Counted from the first letter of the stretch, positions 36,540 to 46,262 are shown. The stretch: DNA of 64,000 nt from Agrococcus sp. ARC_14 (GCF_022436485.1 NZ_JAKUDO010000003.1:82686-146685); one strand, 5' to 3'. Notes: a model not told the origin generated them from the letters alone. Made by a program: numbers and translations.

Positions 36540-37648
36540 GCGCCGTCGCCGCGCCCGCCAGGGTGCAGCCGCCGACACTCGAGACCATCGCGTCGGGCAT
36601 CGCGGCGAACGTGGGCGTCGCCCGAGCCCGCACGCGTGCTCGCATCATGGCGGTCGTCAAGGCCGACGGCTACGGGCACGGCGCGGTCGCGGTCGCGCAC
36701 GCCGCGGTCGCCGCGGGGGCCGCCTGGCTCGGCACCACCTCGATGACGGATGCGCTGCAACTGCGCCGTGCCGGCATCACGGTGCCGATCCTGACGTGGC
36801 TGCACGCTGACGGCATGGACGGCTCCGCGGCCGCCGCCGAGCGCATCGACGTGGCGGTCGGCTCCGTCGAGGCGCTCGAGGCGCTGCTCGCGCATCGCGC
36901 CCGCGGGCTGCGCGTGCACCTGCACCTCGACACCGGCATGGCGAGGGAGGGATGCGCGGAGCCCGCGTGGGCCGAGCTGCTGCTGCGCGCTCAGCGGGCT
37001 CAGGCGGGCGGCCGACTGCGCGTGACCGGCCTGATGGGACACCTCGCGAAGGCCGACCGCGCGGAGCCGGCGGCGAACGCCGCGGCGGTGCAGCGGATGC
37101 GGCGGGCCAGGCTCGAGCTGCTCGAGGCGGGCCTCGGCGACCCGATCACGCACCTGGCGGCGACCGCTGCTGCGCTGAGCGACCCCGCCACGCACTTCGA
37201 CATGGTGCGCTTCGGCGCCGGGCTGGTCGGCATCGACCCGTCGGGCACCACCGCGCTGCACGGCGCATCGCGGCTCACCGCGCCCATCGTGCACAGCGCG
37301 CTCGTCGCCGCGGACACACCGGTCGGCTACGGCGGCAGCACCGTGACCCGCACCGCCACCCATCTGAGCGTCGTGCCGCTCGGCTATGCCGACGGCATCC
37401 CCCGCACGCTGCACGCGGCCGCGTCGGTCGAGGTCCGCGGCCTGCGCTGCCCGATCGTCGGGCGCGTCTCGATGGATCAGATCGTGATCGACACGGGAGG
37501 CGAGCGGATGCCGCTCGGCACCCTCGCCACCGTGTTCGGGCCCGACGACCCGGCCCCCAGCATCCATGAATGGGCCGACTGGGCCGGCACCATCCCCCAC
37601 ACCGTCGTCACCGGCATCGGGCCGCGCGTCAGGAGGACCACCGCATGA
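36536..37648 (+). CDS. alr: alanine racemase
   Basis: The 370-residue PLP enzyme carries the cofactor lysine in AVVKADGYGHG near residue 40 and the catalytic tyrosine in TPVGYGGST near residue 265. GRVSMDQIVID completes the second domain. It interconverts L- and D-alanine; a serine preference, as in VanT, cannot be excluded. There is no fused membrane domain. It overlaps vanY upstream and ddl downstream by four bases. Confidence 0.93.
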   Translation: MSAVAAPARVQPPTLETIASGIAANVGVARARTRARIMAVVKADGYGHGAVAVAHAAVAAGAAWLGTTSMTDALQLRRAGITVPILTWLHADGMDGSAAAAERIDVAVGSVEALEALLAHRARGLRVHLHLDTGMAREGCAEPAWAELLLRAQRAQAGGRLRVTGLMGHLAKADRAEPAANAAAVQRMRRARLELLEAGLGDPITHLAATAAALSDPATHFDMVRFGAGLVGIDPSGTTALHGASRLTAPIVHSALVAADTPVGYGGSTVTRTATHLSVVPLGYADGIPRTLHAAASVEVRGLRCPIVGRVSMDQIVIDTGGERMPLGTLATVFGPDDPAPSIHEWADWAGTIPHTVVTGIGPRVRRTTA

Positions 37649-38673
37649 CCACCCCCACCCAGATCCTGGTGATCGGCGGCGGGCAGAGCGCCGAGCACGA
37701 GGTCTCGCTCGAGAGCGCCGCCTCGGTCGAGGCCGCACTACGCCGCCGCGGCTACGCGGTCGAGTCCATCACCATCGGCCGCGACGGGCGCTGGCAGCGC
37801 GGCGACGCGGAGCGCGATGACACCGCGCCCGGCGGTCGCGTGGTCGACACGCTCGCCGCGGCGCTGCCGGCGATCGCGCGCGCCGATGTCGTGTTCCCGG
37901 CGGTGCACGGCGCCCTCGGCGAGGACGGCACACTGGCTGCGCTCTGCGCGCTGGCGCACACGCCGATCGTGGGCTCCGGGGTGCGCGCGGGCGCCATCGG
38001 CATGGACAAGTGGGCGACCAAGCTGGTCGCCGAGGCGGTCGGGATCCGAACCGCGCCCGGGCGGCTGGTGCATGCGCGAGCGCTCGCGGCGGTCGCCTTC
38101 GACGGCGACGCGGTCGTCAAGCCGGTCGGCGGCGGCTCCAGCCACGGCGTCGCGCTGGTGCGCGATGCGATCGGGCTCGATGCCGCGCTGCGCGCTGCGG
38201 CGCTGCACGACGACCGGATCCTGCTCGAGCAGCCCGTCGTCGGGCGCGAGATCGACGTCGCGGTGCTGCGCGAGGCCGACGGCAGCCGATGGGCGGCACC
38301 GCCGCTCGAGATCCACGCGGATGGGCTCTTCGACACGGCGACGAAGTACGACGGCTCCGCCAGGTTCAGCGTGCCGGCGGTCGTCAGCGAGACGGAGCGC
38401 GCCGCCGTCACCGAGGCCGCACTGCGGATGTTCGACGCGCTCGACTGCGCAGGCGTCGCTCGCGTCGACTTCTTCCTCACCGACGACGGGCCGGTGCTCA
38501 ACGAGATCAACACGATGCCCGGCATGACCGCGGCATCGCAGGTGCCGAGGATGTTCGCCGCGGCGGGCGTGCCCTACGACGAGCTGCTGGCCCGACTGGT
38601 CGACGCCGCCGCGGTGCCCGTGCGCGATCGCCGCTGCGCGCCGGCGACGCCCACCCCTGGCGGGGCAGGGTGA
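37645..38673 (+). CDS. ddl: D-alanine--D-alanine ligase family protein
   Basis: The 342-residue ATP-grasp ligase has GGGQSAEHEVSLESA at the N-terminus, VHGALGEDGTL near residue 92 and GMDKWATK. The omega loop has TKYDGSARFSVPA, and the metal site has LNEINTMPGMT. The Lys-Tyr in the loop fits D-Ala-D-Ala or D-Ala-D-Ser ligases rather than the D-lactate type (VanA/B), which carries a histidine there. The operon context with vanY and VanRS-like regulators makes a glycopeptide-response role possible. The C-terminal 20 residues are divergent. Confidence 0.9.
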   Translation: MTTPTQILVIGGGQSAEHEVSLESAASVEAALRRRGYAVESITIGRDGRWQRGDAERDDTAPGGRVVDTLAAALPAIARADVVFPAVHGALGEDGTLAALCALAHTPIVGSGVRAGAIGMDKWATKLVAEAVGIRTAPGRLVHARALAAVAFDGDAVVKPVGGGSSHGVALVRDAIGLDAALRAAALHDDRILLEQPVVGREIDVAVLREADGSRWAAPPLEIHADGLFDTATKYDGSARFSVPAVVSETERAAVTEAALRMFDALDCAGVARVDFFLTDDGPVLNEINTMPGMTAASQVPRMFAAAGVPYDELLARLVDAAAVPVRDRRCAPATPTPGGAG

Positions 38674-38711
38674 CGGATGCGTAGGCTCGGCCCCACCGGG
38701 AGGAGACCGAC

Positions 38712-39206
38712 ATGGCGATCGAACGGACAGGCACCGTCACCGAGCACGGCGAGACGTGCGAGCTGACCCTGGAGCGCAGCGTGCAGGCGGACGCGATCGC
38801 CGTCTGGCCGTTCCTGTCGGAGTCTCGCGAGCTCGGCATCTGGTTCGCCACCTATGTGGGCGACCCGGACTCCGGCGAGGTCGTGCTGGCCATGACCGCC
38901 GAGGAGGGCGACGCGACGAGCGCCGTCGAGATCCTCGACTGCACCGCCCCGGAGCACCTGGTGGTGCAGACGACGGATGAGTCGGGCAGCTGGAGCCTCG
39001 AGGTCGAGCTGGTGGACGGCGGGCAGGAGCCCGGCACCGGCTCGCTCATCCGCTTCACGCAGCACGAGCTGCCGCTGGCCATGCTCCCCGATGTCGCGGC
39101 GGGCTGGGAGTGGTACCTCGACCGGCTGGTGGCCGCGATCGCCGGGCAGCCGATGCCCATGTGGGGCGAGTACTACCCGGCGCTGCGCGACGCCTACGCC
39201 GGCTGA
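38712..39206 (+). CDS. SRPBCC/AHSA1-like protein
   Basis: The 164-residue protein has the START-like pattern of SRPBCC domains. It begins with TCELTLERSVQADAIAVWPF, continues with strands such as DSGEVVLAMTAEEGD and ends with a helix AAGWEWYLDRLVAAIAG. This family binds hydrophobic ligands or assists stress responses; no ligand can be named. It begins 38 bp after ddl with GGGAGGAG upstream and may be on the same transcript. A head-to-head REP pair follows. Confidence 0.82.
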   Translation: MAIERTGTVTEHGETCELTLERSVQADAIAVWPFLSESRELGIWFATYVGDPDSGEVVLAMTAEEGDATSAVEILDCTAPEHLVVQTTDESGSWSLEVELVDGGQEPGTGSLIRFTQHELPLAMLPDVAAGWEWYLDRLVAAIAGQPMPMWGEYYPALRDAYAG

Positions 39207-39214
39207 GCAGCTGC

Positions 39215-39327
39215 CGCAGGTCGAGGAGGCCGCAGGTCGCAGACCTGCAGCCGTCACGAGACCGCAGGCGCCAGCGAACCGGTCTCGTGACGCGTGCGTG
39301 CTCCGCACGCGCGCTCCTCGACCTGCG
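39215..39327. repeat. head-to-head REP-like pair before the folD 3' end
   Basis: The left arm runs GCAGGTCGAGGAGG to GTCACGAGACCGCAG, and the right arm runs CCGGTCTCGTGACGCG to GCGCTCCTCGACCTGCG. The cores GCAGGTCGCAGACCTGC and GCGTGCTCCGCACGCGC are hairpins. It lies between convergent genes and is the clearest copy of the family. Confidence 0.8.
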
Positions 39328-39338
39328 AAGTCACCCCA

Positions 39339-40226
39339 TCAGCGCGAGCGCACCGCCGCCTCCGCCATCTGCACCACGTTGTCGAGCAGCATCACGCGGG
39401 TCATCGGGCCGACGCCGCCGGGCACCGGCGACACCCACGCTGCGACCTCCTTGACGCCCGGGTCGACATCGCCCAGCAGCTTCACCTTGCCGGTCTCGGC
39501 GGAGAGCCCGCGCGTGATGCCCACGTCGAGCACCGCGGCACCGGGCTTGACCCAGTCGGGCTTGATGAGCCCCGGCACGCCGACGGCCGCGACCACGATG
39601 TCGGCCTCGCGCACCTGCGCCGCGAGATCCGGCGTGCGCGAGTGGCAGAGGGTGACGGTCGCGTCGATGCCCTTGCGGGTCAGCAGCAGGCCGAGCGGCC
39701 GACCGACCGTGAGCCCGCGGCCGACGACCGCGACCATCGCTCCGGCGATCGGGATGTCGTGCCGGCGCAGCATCTGCACGATGCCGGCCGGTGTGCAGGG
39801 CAGCGGCGAGTCGATGGGGCCGTCGACGCCCAGCACGAGCCTGCCGAGGTTGGTCGGGTGCAGGCCGTCGGCATCCTTGTCGGGATCCATCAGCTCGAGC
39901 ATCGCGTGCTCGTCGTGCCCGGGCGGCAGCGGCAGCTGGATGATGTAGCCCGTCACCTCGCGCGCCGAGTTGAGATCCTCGATCGCCTTCCGCACGTCGG
40001 CGGTCGAGGCGTTCGAGGGCAGGTCGACGCGGATCGAGGTGATGCCCACCTCTGCGCAGTCGCGGTGCTTGCCCTTGACGTAGGACTGGCTCGCGGGGTC
40101 GTCGCCCACCAGCAGCGTGCCGAGGCCGGGCGTCACGCCCTCGCCCCTGAGCGCATCCACCCGCTCCTTGAGCTCCAGCTTGATGGCGGCGGCCGTGGCG
40201 TTGCCGTCGAGGAGCCGCGCCGTCAT
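39339..40226 (-). CDS. folD: methylenetetrahydrofolate dehydrogenase/cyclohydrolase
   Basis: The 295-residue bifunctional enzyme converts methylene-THF to formyl-[17 protein letters not shown] includes the catalytic lysine near residue 52, and [16 protein letters not shown] is the NADP site. [14 protein letters not shown] is the C-terminal signature. Its ATG overlaps the glyA stop as ATGA. With glyA it forms a one-carbon operon controlled by the ZTP riboswitch at 41.6 kb. The longer frame into glyA is an artefact. Confidence 0.97.
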   Translation of the reverse strand: MTARLLDGNATAAAIKLELKERVDALRGEGVTPGLGTLLVGDDPASQSYVKGKHRDCAEVGITSIRVDLPSNASTADVRKAIEDLNSAREVTGYIIQLPLPPGHDEHAMLELMDPDKDADGLHPTNLGRLVLGVDGPIDSPLPCTPAGIVQMLRRHDIPIAGAMVAVVGRGLTVGRPLGLLLTRKGIDATVTLCHSRTPDLAAQVREADIVVAAVGVPGLIKPDWVKPGAAVLDVGITRGLSAETGKVKLLGDVDPGVKEVAAWVSPVPGGVGPMTRVMLLDNVVQMAEAAVRSR

Positions 40227-41569
40227 CGGTCGGCGCCGCCCGCGTCGACGCTGGAGCCGAGCTCGTGCACCGACACCGGCTGACCGGAGGGGCCCACGCC
40301 CGGGTAGAGCGGGAACGCCTCGGCGAGCTTCGCCACCCGGGCGCGCAGCGCATCCGTGTCTGCGCCCGGCAGCAGCGCGAGCGCGATCACGTCGGCGACC
40401 TCGGTGAACTCCTCGTCGCCGAAGCCGCGGGTCGCGAGCGCCGGCGTGCCGATACGGAGGCCGCTCGTGACCATCGGCGGGCGCGGGTCGTTGGGCACCG
40501 CGTTGCGGTTGACCGTGATGCGGATCTCGTGCAGGAGATCCTCGGCCTGCTTGCCGTCGACGGCGGCGTCGCGCAGGTCGACGAGCACGAGGTGCACGTC
40601 GGTGCCGTTGGAGCGCACCGTGATGCCCGCATCCGCCACGTCCTGCTGCATGAGGCGCTCGGCGAGGATGTGCGCGCCGCGCAGCGTGCGCTCCTGGCGC
40701 TCCTTGAACTCCTCGGTGCCGGCGAGCTTGAACGCGGTGGCCTTCGCGGCGATCACGTGCATGAGCGGGCCGCCCTGCTGGCCCGGGAAGACCGCCGAGT
40801 TGAGCTTCTTGGCGATGTCGGCGTCGTTCGTCAGGATGAAGCCCGAGCGAGGCCCGCCGATGGTCTTGTGCACGGTGGAGGAGACGACGTGCGCGTGCGG
40901 CACCGGGCTCGGGTGCAGGCCCGCCGCCACGAGGCCGGCGAAGTGCGCCATGTCGACCCACAGCAGCGCGCCGACCTCGTCGGCGATCGCGCGGAAGGCG
41001 GCGAAGTCGAGCTGGCGCGGGTAGGCCGACCAGCCGGCGATGATCACCTTGGGCTTGTGCTCGATGGCGAGGCGGCGCACCTCGTCCATGTCGACGCGGC
41101 TGGACTCCTCGTCGACGCCGTAGGCGACGATGTCGTAGAGCCGGCCGGAGAAGTTGATCTTCATGCCGTGCGTGAGGTGGCCGCCGTGGTCGAGCGAGAG
41201 GCCGAGGATCGTGTCGCCGGGGCGCGCGATGGCGTGCAGCACGGCGGCGTTGGCGGTGGCGCCCGAGTGGGGCTGCACGTTGGCGAACTCGGCGCCGAAG
41301 AGCGCCTTGGCGCGCTCGATCGCGAGGGTCTCGGCGATGTCGACGAACTCGCAGCCGCCGTAGTAGCGGCGGCCGGGGTAGCCCTCGGCGTACTTGTTCG
41401 TCAGCACGCTGCCGGCTGCCTCGAGCACGGCGACGGGCACGAAGTTCTCGCTCGCGATCATCTCGAGGTAGTCGCGCTGGCGGTCGAGCTCCAGCTGCAG
41501 GGCCTCGGCGATCTCGGGATCGACCTCGGCGAGGGGCGAGTTGAACGTGCTGGGCAGGCGGTCGGTCAC
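40223..41569 (-). CDS. glyA: serine hydroxymethyltransferase
   Basis: The 448-residue PLP enzyme converts serine and THF to glycine and methylene-THF. It shows [20 protein letters not shown] near residue 58, the [12 protein letters not shown] cofactor-aspartate region and the PLP lysine in [14 protein letters not shown] near residue 240. The GTG start has AAGGAGC eight bases upstream. It is the first gene behind a ZTP riboswitch, so ZMP/ZTP accumulation during folate stress should raise expression of glyA-folD. Confidence 0.97.
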   Translation of the reverse strand: MTDRLPSTFNSPLAEVDPEIAEALQLELDRQRDYLEMIASENFVPVAVLEAAGSVLTNKYAEGYPGRRYYGGCEFVDIAETLAIERAKALFGAEFANVQPHSGATANAAVLHAIARPGDTILGLSLDHGGHLTHGMKINFSGRLYDIVAYGVDEESSRVDMDEVRRLAIEHKPKVIIAGWSAYPRQLDFAAFRAIADEVGALLWVDMAHFAGLVAAGLHPSPVPHAHVVSSTVHKTIGGPRSGFILTNDADIAKKLNSAVFPGQQGGPLMHVIAAKATAFKLAGTEEFKERQERTLRGAHILAERLMQQDVADAGITVRSNGTDVHLVLVDLRDAAVDGKQAEDLLHEIRITVNRNAVPNDPRPPMVTSGLRIGTPALATRGFGDEEFTEVADVIALALLPGADTDALRARVAKLAEAFPLYPGVGPSGQPVSVHELGSSVDAGGADR

Positions 41570-41611
41570 GGGTGCTCCTTCGCTGGTGCGCTGGCGCGCG
41601 TCACTGGATGG

Positions 41612-41690
41612 GTGTGCCCAGGCGCGCGGCGGGTGCTGGCCGCTCCCCGGTGGTGCTCCACCTGTGCGCCAGTCACGGCCGCTGCCATCG
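41612..41690 (-). ncRNA. ZTP riboswitch (pfl motif)
   Basis: On the minus strand, upstream of glyA, the sequence shows the conserved blocks CCGTGACTGGCGC, GTGGAGCACCACCGGGGAGC and CGCCTGGGCA in the right order. These are the hallmark segments of the ZTP riboswitch; a paired GGTGG/CCACC helix is visible. The glyA start codon is about 45 bases downstream. Control is probably at translation, since a GCGCGC segment could mask the ribosome site region and no clear U-tract terminator is present. Confidence 0.92.
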
Positions 41691-41736
41691 TATCCCGGGC
41701 GCGATGGCGGATGCGGATGGGTGCTTGGATCGGTGC

Positions 41737-42252
41737 ATGCCCGATGACGACCGCACCCGCTCCCTGCTCCTCGGCGCGCTCGACCGGCAGCGTCGACACG
41801 TGCTGCAGGCGCTCGACGGCCTCAGCGACGCGCAGCTGCGCGCGGCGCCGCTGCCCTCCGGCTGGTCGCTGCTCGGGCTCGTCCGCCACCTCACGCTCGG
41901 GCTCGAGCGCTACTGGTTCCACACCGTGATGGCGGGCGAGCCGCTCGACTACTGGCCGGCCGACGATCCGGCGGCAGACGGCGGCAGGCCCGCCGACTGG
42001 CGGGTCGGGGCGGATGCATCCACCGCGGCCGTGATGCAGGAGTACCGGGACGCGATCGCGCACTCCGACGAGATCCTCGCCGGCCTGCAGCTCGATGCCG
42101 CGCCGCGCCGCCCGGAGGAGGACTGGCCGGCGGGCGTCTTCGCGGATCTCGAGGCGGTGCTGGTGCACGTCATCCTCGACGCCGCGACGCACGCCGGGCA
42201 TCTCGACGCGGCGCGCGAGCTGATCGACGGGCGCCAGCACCTGGTGCTCTGA
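41737..42252 (+). CDS. DinB/DUF664-like four-helix protein
   Basis: The 171-residue protein from the ATG at 41737 matches DinB-like DUF664 proteins. It shows [20 protein letters not shown] followed by a metal-site histidine in [13 protein letters not shown], then [20 protein letters not shown] with two further histidines. The three-histidine pattern suggests a metal-dependent thiol transferase or a mycothiol-related enzyme; actinobacterial relatives are often mycothiol-linked. It is divergent from glyA, and its start lies 47 bp beyond the riboswitch end. Confidence 0.85.
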   Translation: MPDDDRTRSLLLGALDRQRRHVLQALDGLSDAQLRAAPLPSGWSLLGLVRHLTLGLERYWFHTVMAGEPLDYWPADDPAADGGRPADWRVGADASTAAVMQEYRDAIAHSDEILAGLQLDAAPRRPEEDWPAGVFADLEAVLVHVILDAATHAGHLDAARELIDGRQHLVL

Positions 42253-42283
42253 GCCGGGCGCAGACGAGTCGCCCCCGCACCCG

Positions 42284-42320
42284 AGCGCACCGCACCGCAC
42301 CGCACCGGACCGCACCGGAA
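42284..42320. repeat. CACCG short tandem repeat
   Basis: Five-base units GCACC/ACCGC recur about seven times with one interruption. It lies between DinB and the putA 3' region, where no gene is seen. Confidence 0.6.
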
Positions 42321-42371
42321 CTAACCGCATCCCCCGCCGGCCCGACCCGGCCCATCCCGGCGACCCTTTCT

Positions 42372-42407
42372 ACCGAACTGGACCCGGTGCACCAGGTCCA
42401 GTTCGGT
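42372..42407. terminator. 13-bp perfect hairpin in the putA/DinB intergenic region
   Basis: ACCGAACTGGACC pairs perfectly with GGTCCAGTTCGGT around CGGTGCACCA, whose GGTGCACC is itself palindromic. It is 195 bp from the putA stop and 119 bp from the DinB stop, in a convergent region. It may be a bidirectional terminator. Confidence 0.6.
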
Positions 42408-42530
42408 GGAACGGGTCCGCGAAGCGGCACGCACGGCGGAACGGGTCCGCGAAGGGGCACGACACAGCGGAGCAGGTCCGCGAAGGGGCACGGCACAGCG
42501 GAACAGACCTGCGCACCAGCACGCACGGCG
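42406..42530. repeat. 30-31-bp tandem repeat array, four units
   Basis: The unit GGAACGGGTCCGCGAAGCGGC plus CACGCACGGC-like ending recurs at about 42408, 42438, 42469 and 42500. The first three units share GGTCCGCGAAG, and the fourth is degenerate. The rest of the 349-bp intergenic stretch shows no gene. Unit divergence and lack of spacers exclude a CRISPR array. Confidence 0.7.
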
Positions 42531-42601
42531 GCAGCGGCCCGCGGATCGAGCCGCCACGCCCGCACGAGCCGACGCGGCGCCTGCACCGGCCGCGGGACTT
42601 G

Positions 42602-45600
42602 CTAGATCAGCGCGTCCGTCAGCTGGTTCGGCGTGCCGAAGCGGTGCGCCGTGATCGCGACCGCCTGCTCGCGCAGGAACGGCAGCATCTCGACACGGCC
42701 GGCCTCGGTGATCGCGTGCGACACGATCGCCAGGTCGGGGCGGCCGTCGACCGCCTCCGCCAGCGCACGCACGCCCTCGGCGACGGCCTCCTCGGCGGCG
42801 AGGTAGCGGATGCGTCCCAGCGCGAGGCGCGCGGCCGCGGCCCGGAACGCGGCGTCGCCCTGCACCTCCACCGGCACGCCCGCGGCCGCGAGCGCAGCGC
42901 GCACGGCGGGTGCGGGCTCGATCGCGGTCGACACGCGCACCGAGGCGCCTGCCCGCAGCGCGGCGGCGACCGCGCGGGCCAGCTGCACGATGCGACCACC
43001 CTCCGCGAGCCGGATCACGACGCCCGGCATCGGCAGATGCCGCAGGATGTCGCGCTCGGCCAGCAGCTGCTGCACGTCGCGCGCGACGCCCAGCTCGGTT
43101 GCCCAGACGTGCTGGTCGGAGCCGGCCGCGCGACGCAGCGCGACGGCCTCGCTCGCCGTGACCGACGCATCCGCCGACTTCGCCAGCACCGAGACGGCGT
43201 CGACGAGCACCTGCACCGACGGCAGCGCGATCGGGGCGAGCTCTCGCGCCTCGGCCGTGCGCCAGTCGACCAGCGGCATGAGGTAGCTCGGGCCGCCCGC
43301 CTTCGTGGTGGGGCCGACGACCGAGCGCTTCCAGCCACCGAAGGGCTGGCGCTGCACGATGGCGCCGGTGATGCCGCGGTTGACGTAGAGGTTGCCGGCC
43401 TCGATCGTGTCGAGCCAGGTGCCGATCTCTGCCGGGTCGAGCGAGTGGATGCCCGAGGTGAGGCCGTAGTCGACCTCGTTCACGAGCGCGATGGCCTCCT
43501 CGAGGGTGTCGACCCGCATGATGCCGAGGATCGGCCCGAAGTACTCGGTCAGGTGGAACTCGCTGCCGCGCTGCACGCCGGCGCGCAGGCCGGGGCTCCA
43601 CAGCTTGCCCTCGTCGTCGAGCTGCTTGGGCTCCACGACCCACTGCTCCCCCGCGCCGAGCCTGGTGAGGCCGTCGAGCAGCTTGCCCTCCGCGGGCGCG
43701 ACGACCGGGCCCATCTGGCTCGTGGCATCCCACGGGTAGCCCACCTCGAGCGAGCGCACGCCGTCGACGAGCTGGTTGTGGAGGCGCTTCGAGCTGCCGG
43801 CCTGGCCGACCAGGATCGCGAGCGACGCCGCAGAGCACTTCTGGCCAGCGTGGCCGAAGGCGCTCGCCACGATGTCCTTCGCGGCAAGGTCGAAGTCGGC
43901 GCTGGGCGTCACGATGATGGCGTTCTTGCCGCTCGTCTCGGCCAGCAGGCTGAGGTCGGGGCGGATGCGCCGGAAGGCCTGGGCGGTCTCGAAGCCGCCG
44001 GTGAGGATGACGCGATCGATGCGCTGGTCGCCGATCAGCTGGTCGCCGAGCGAGCGCTCGCCCAGCTGCACGAGCTGCAGCACGTCCTTCGGCACGCCGG
44101 CGGCCCAGAGCGCCTCGACCATCGTGGCGCCGGTGCGCGCGGTGGCGCGGGCGGGCTTGATGATGACGGATGCGCCGGAGGCGAGGGCTGCGAGGGTCGA
44201 GCCTGCCGGGATGGCGATCGGGAAGTTCCACGGAGGCGTCACCGCGATCAGTCGCGAGGGCACCGCAGTGGCGCCGTCGACCTGCTCGAGGTCGCGAGCG
44301 CGCTCTGCGTAGTAGTGGGCGAAGTCGATCGCCTCGGAGACCTCGGGGTCGGATTGGTCGAGGGTCTTGCCCGCCTCGCTCGCGGCGACCTCCATGAGCT
44401 CGGCGCGTCGCACCTCGAGCTCGTGCCCGACGCGGTGCAGGATCTCGGCGCGCGCGTCGCCCGAGAGACTGCGCCACGACTCGTTGGCGGCGATGCCGGT
44501 CTCGATGACTGCGTCGAGCGCCGCAGCGTCGCGGAGCGTGGCCGCCTCGACGGCGTCGACGCCGAGGCGCGATGCCTTCGAGCGCTCGCGGATGCCCGCG
44601 GCCCAGGCCTGGTTGGCGGGCAGCGAGGGGTCGGTGTCGGGGGCGTTGCGGAAGCCGTCGTCCGTGACGGGTGTGACCGCATCCGCCCGGTTCTGCACCC
44701 GGTGCGTGCCGGGCGCCTCCGCGGCGAGGCCGTCGAGCGAGGCGAGGAAGCGATCGTGCTCGCGATCGAAGAGCGGCTGCGAGCTGGCGAGCTCGAAGAC
44801 GGCCGACATGAAGTTCTCGCGACTGGCGCCCTCCTCGAGGCGGCGGATCAGGTACGCGATCGCCACGTCGAACTCGGCGGGGTGCACGACCGGCGTGTAG
44901 AGCAGCAGGCCGCCGACGTCGCGGCGCACGACCTCTGCCTGGCCCTGCGCCATGCCCAGCAGCATCTCGAACTCGAGGCCGGTGGTGATGCCGCGCTGCT
45001 TGCCCAGCAGCCACGCGAAGGCGACGTCGAAGAGGTTGTGACCTGCGACGCCGAGCTCGACGTTGCCGATGCGCTCGGGGGTGAGCGCCCAGGTGAGCAC
45101 GCGCTTGTAGTGGGTGTCGCTGTCCTGCTTCGTGTGCCAGGTGGCGAGCGGCCAGTCATGGATCGACGCCTCGACGCGCTCCATCGGCAGGTTCGCGCCC
45201 TTCACGAGGCGCACCTTCACGCTCGCACCGCCCTTGGCACGGCGCTCGGCAGCCCAGGCCTGCAGCCGCTGCATCGCCGGCAGCGCGTCCGGCAGGTAGG
45301 CCTGCAGCACGATGCCGCCGCGGTACTGCTCGAGGCCGGGCGTCTCCAGGATCCGCGTGAAGACCGCCATGGTCATCTCGAGATCCTTGTACTCCTCCAT
45401 GTCGAGGTTGATGAAGGTGTTCGTCTCGGCCGCGCGCCGGTAGAGCGGCAGCAGCCGCTCGATCACGTGCCCGACCGCGGCGTCGAAGGCCCACGCCTGG
45501 TGGGGAGCCGTGGTGGCGGAGACCTTGATCGAAACGTAGTCGACGTCGTCGCGCTCGATGAGCGCCATGGTGCCGTCGAGGCGGCGCTTGGCCTCGCGAT

Positions 45601-46129
45601 CGCCCAGCACGGCCTCGCCGAGCAGGTTGACGTTCAGCCGTGCCCCGGTGGCGCGGATGCGCTTGATCGCGGCACCCAGTCGGGCGTCGGTCGCGTCGAT
45701 GATGAGGTGCCCGACCATCTCGCGCAGCACCCGGCGCGCGATCGGCACGACGATCTGCGGGGCGAGCGGGGCGACGCCGCCGCCGAGCTTGAGCGCCTGG
45801 CGCATCGGCCAGGGCAGGAACGAGGGCGCGTCGCCGGCGATGGAGCGCAGCGTGCGGGCGGCCACGTGCACGTCCTCAGGGCGCACGACGCCGTCGACGA
45901 ACGACACTGCGAAGTCGAGGCCCTTGGGGTCGCGCAGCACACCGGCGAGCTGCTCGGCGCTGGAGTCGGAGGGGATCTGCTCCGCCTGCTCGAGCCAGGT
46001 GCGCACCTGCTCGACGATCTGCGGCGCGAGCGCCTGCAGCTCCTGGAGCTCGGCCTGCGAGACCTCGGCGGCGCTGTCCTGCTGCGCGTGCTTCGGCTCG
46101 ACGTGCTTCTCGGTGGCGGCTGCGCCCAT
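42602..46129 (-). CDS. putA: bifunctional proline dehydrogenase / P5C dehydrogenase
   Basis: The 1175-residue protein converts proline to glutamate through pyrroline-5-carboxylate. The N-terminal 480 residues contain the flavin PRODH barrel, with RLVKGANLPMER and the WALTPERIGN region. The aldehyde dehydrogenase half follows, with PPWNFPIAIPAG, LAETSGKNAIIV and the nucleophile cysteine in GQKCSAASLAIL near residue 760. The C-terminal 180 residues are a degenerate dehydrogenase-like tail. No DNA-binding domain is present. The ATG at 46129 has AGAGGG upstream. A LysR gene is divergent. Confidence 0.95.
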   Translation of the reverse strand: MGAAATEKHVEPKHAQQDSAAEVSQAELQELQALAPQIVEQVRTWLEQAEQIPSDSSAEQLAGVLRDPKGLDFAVSFVDGVVRPEDVHVAARTLRSIAGDAPSFLPWPMRQALKLGGGVAPLAPQIVVPIARRVLREMVGHLIIDATDARLGAAIKRIRATGARLNVNLLGEAVLGDREAKRRLDGTMALIERDDVDYVSIKVSATTAPHQAWAFDAAVGHVIERLLPLYRRAAETNTFINLDMEEYKDLEMTMAVFTRILETPGLEQYRGGIVLQAYLPDALPAMQRLQAWAAERRAKGGASVKVRLVKGANLPMERVEASIHDWPLATWHTKQDSDTHYKRVLTWALTPERIGNVELGVAGHNLFDVAFAWLLGKQRGITTGLEFEMLLGMAQGQAEVVRRDVGGLLLYTPVVHPAEFDVAIAYLIRRLEEGASRENFMSAVFELASSQPLFDREHDRFLASLDGLAAEAPGTHRVQNRADAVTPVTDDGFRNAPDTDPSLPANQAWAAGIRERSKASRLGVDAVEAATLRDAAALDAVIETGIAANESWRSLSGDARAEILHRVGHELEVRRAELMEVAASEAGKTLDQSDPEVSEAIDFAHYYAERARDLEQVDGATAVPSRLIAVTPPWNFPIAIPAGSTLAALASGASVIIKPARATARTGATMVEALWAAGVPKDVLQLVQLGERSLGDQLIGDQRIDRVILTGGFETAQAFRRIRPDLSLLAETSGKNAIIVTPSADFDLAAKDIVASAFGHAGQKCSAASLAILVGQAGSSKRLHNQLVDGVRSLEVGYPWDATSQMGPVVAPAEGKLLDGLTRLGAGEQWVVEPKQLDDEGKLWSPGLRAGVQRGSEFHLTEYFGPILGIMRVDTLEEAIALVNEVDYGLTSGIHSLDPAEIGTWLDTIEAGNLYVNRGITGAIVQRQPFGGWKRSVVGPTTKAGGPSYLMPLVDWRTAEARELAPIALPSVQVLVDAVSVLAKSADASVTASEAVALRRAAGSDQHVWATELGVARDVQQLLAERDILRHLPMPGVVIRLAEGGRIVQLARAVAAALRAGASVRVSTAIEPAPAVRAALAAAGVPVEVQGDAAFRAAAARLALGRIRYLAAEEAVAEGVRALAEAVDGRPDLAIVSHAITEAGRVEMLPFLREQAVAITAHRFGTPNQLTDALI

Positions 46130-46262
46130 GCGGCTGCCCTCTCTCGCTGGTGCGCCCTCGGAGAGGTGCACGGGTGTCCGGTCGCGGTGGTGTCCGGGTC
46201 GCGCTGACATGCGCGTCGCGGCCAGTCTGCCGCTCCGCATCGTTCAGGTACAGTGACGGTTG

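Noticed and set aside
42406..42530. Tandem repeats as a CRISPR array
   Set aside because: The units are contiguous with no unique spacers, and no cas gene is present.
42599..46207. Plus-strand open frame of 1202 codons opposite putA
   Set aside because: PutA motifs on the minus strand are unmistakable. The antisense frame has the His/Asp/Arg/Val-rich composition of a GC-rich shadow and no domain.
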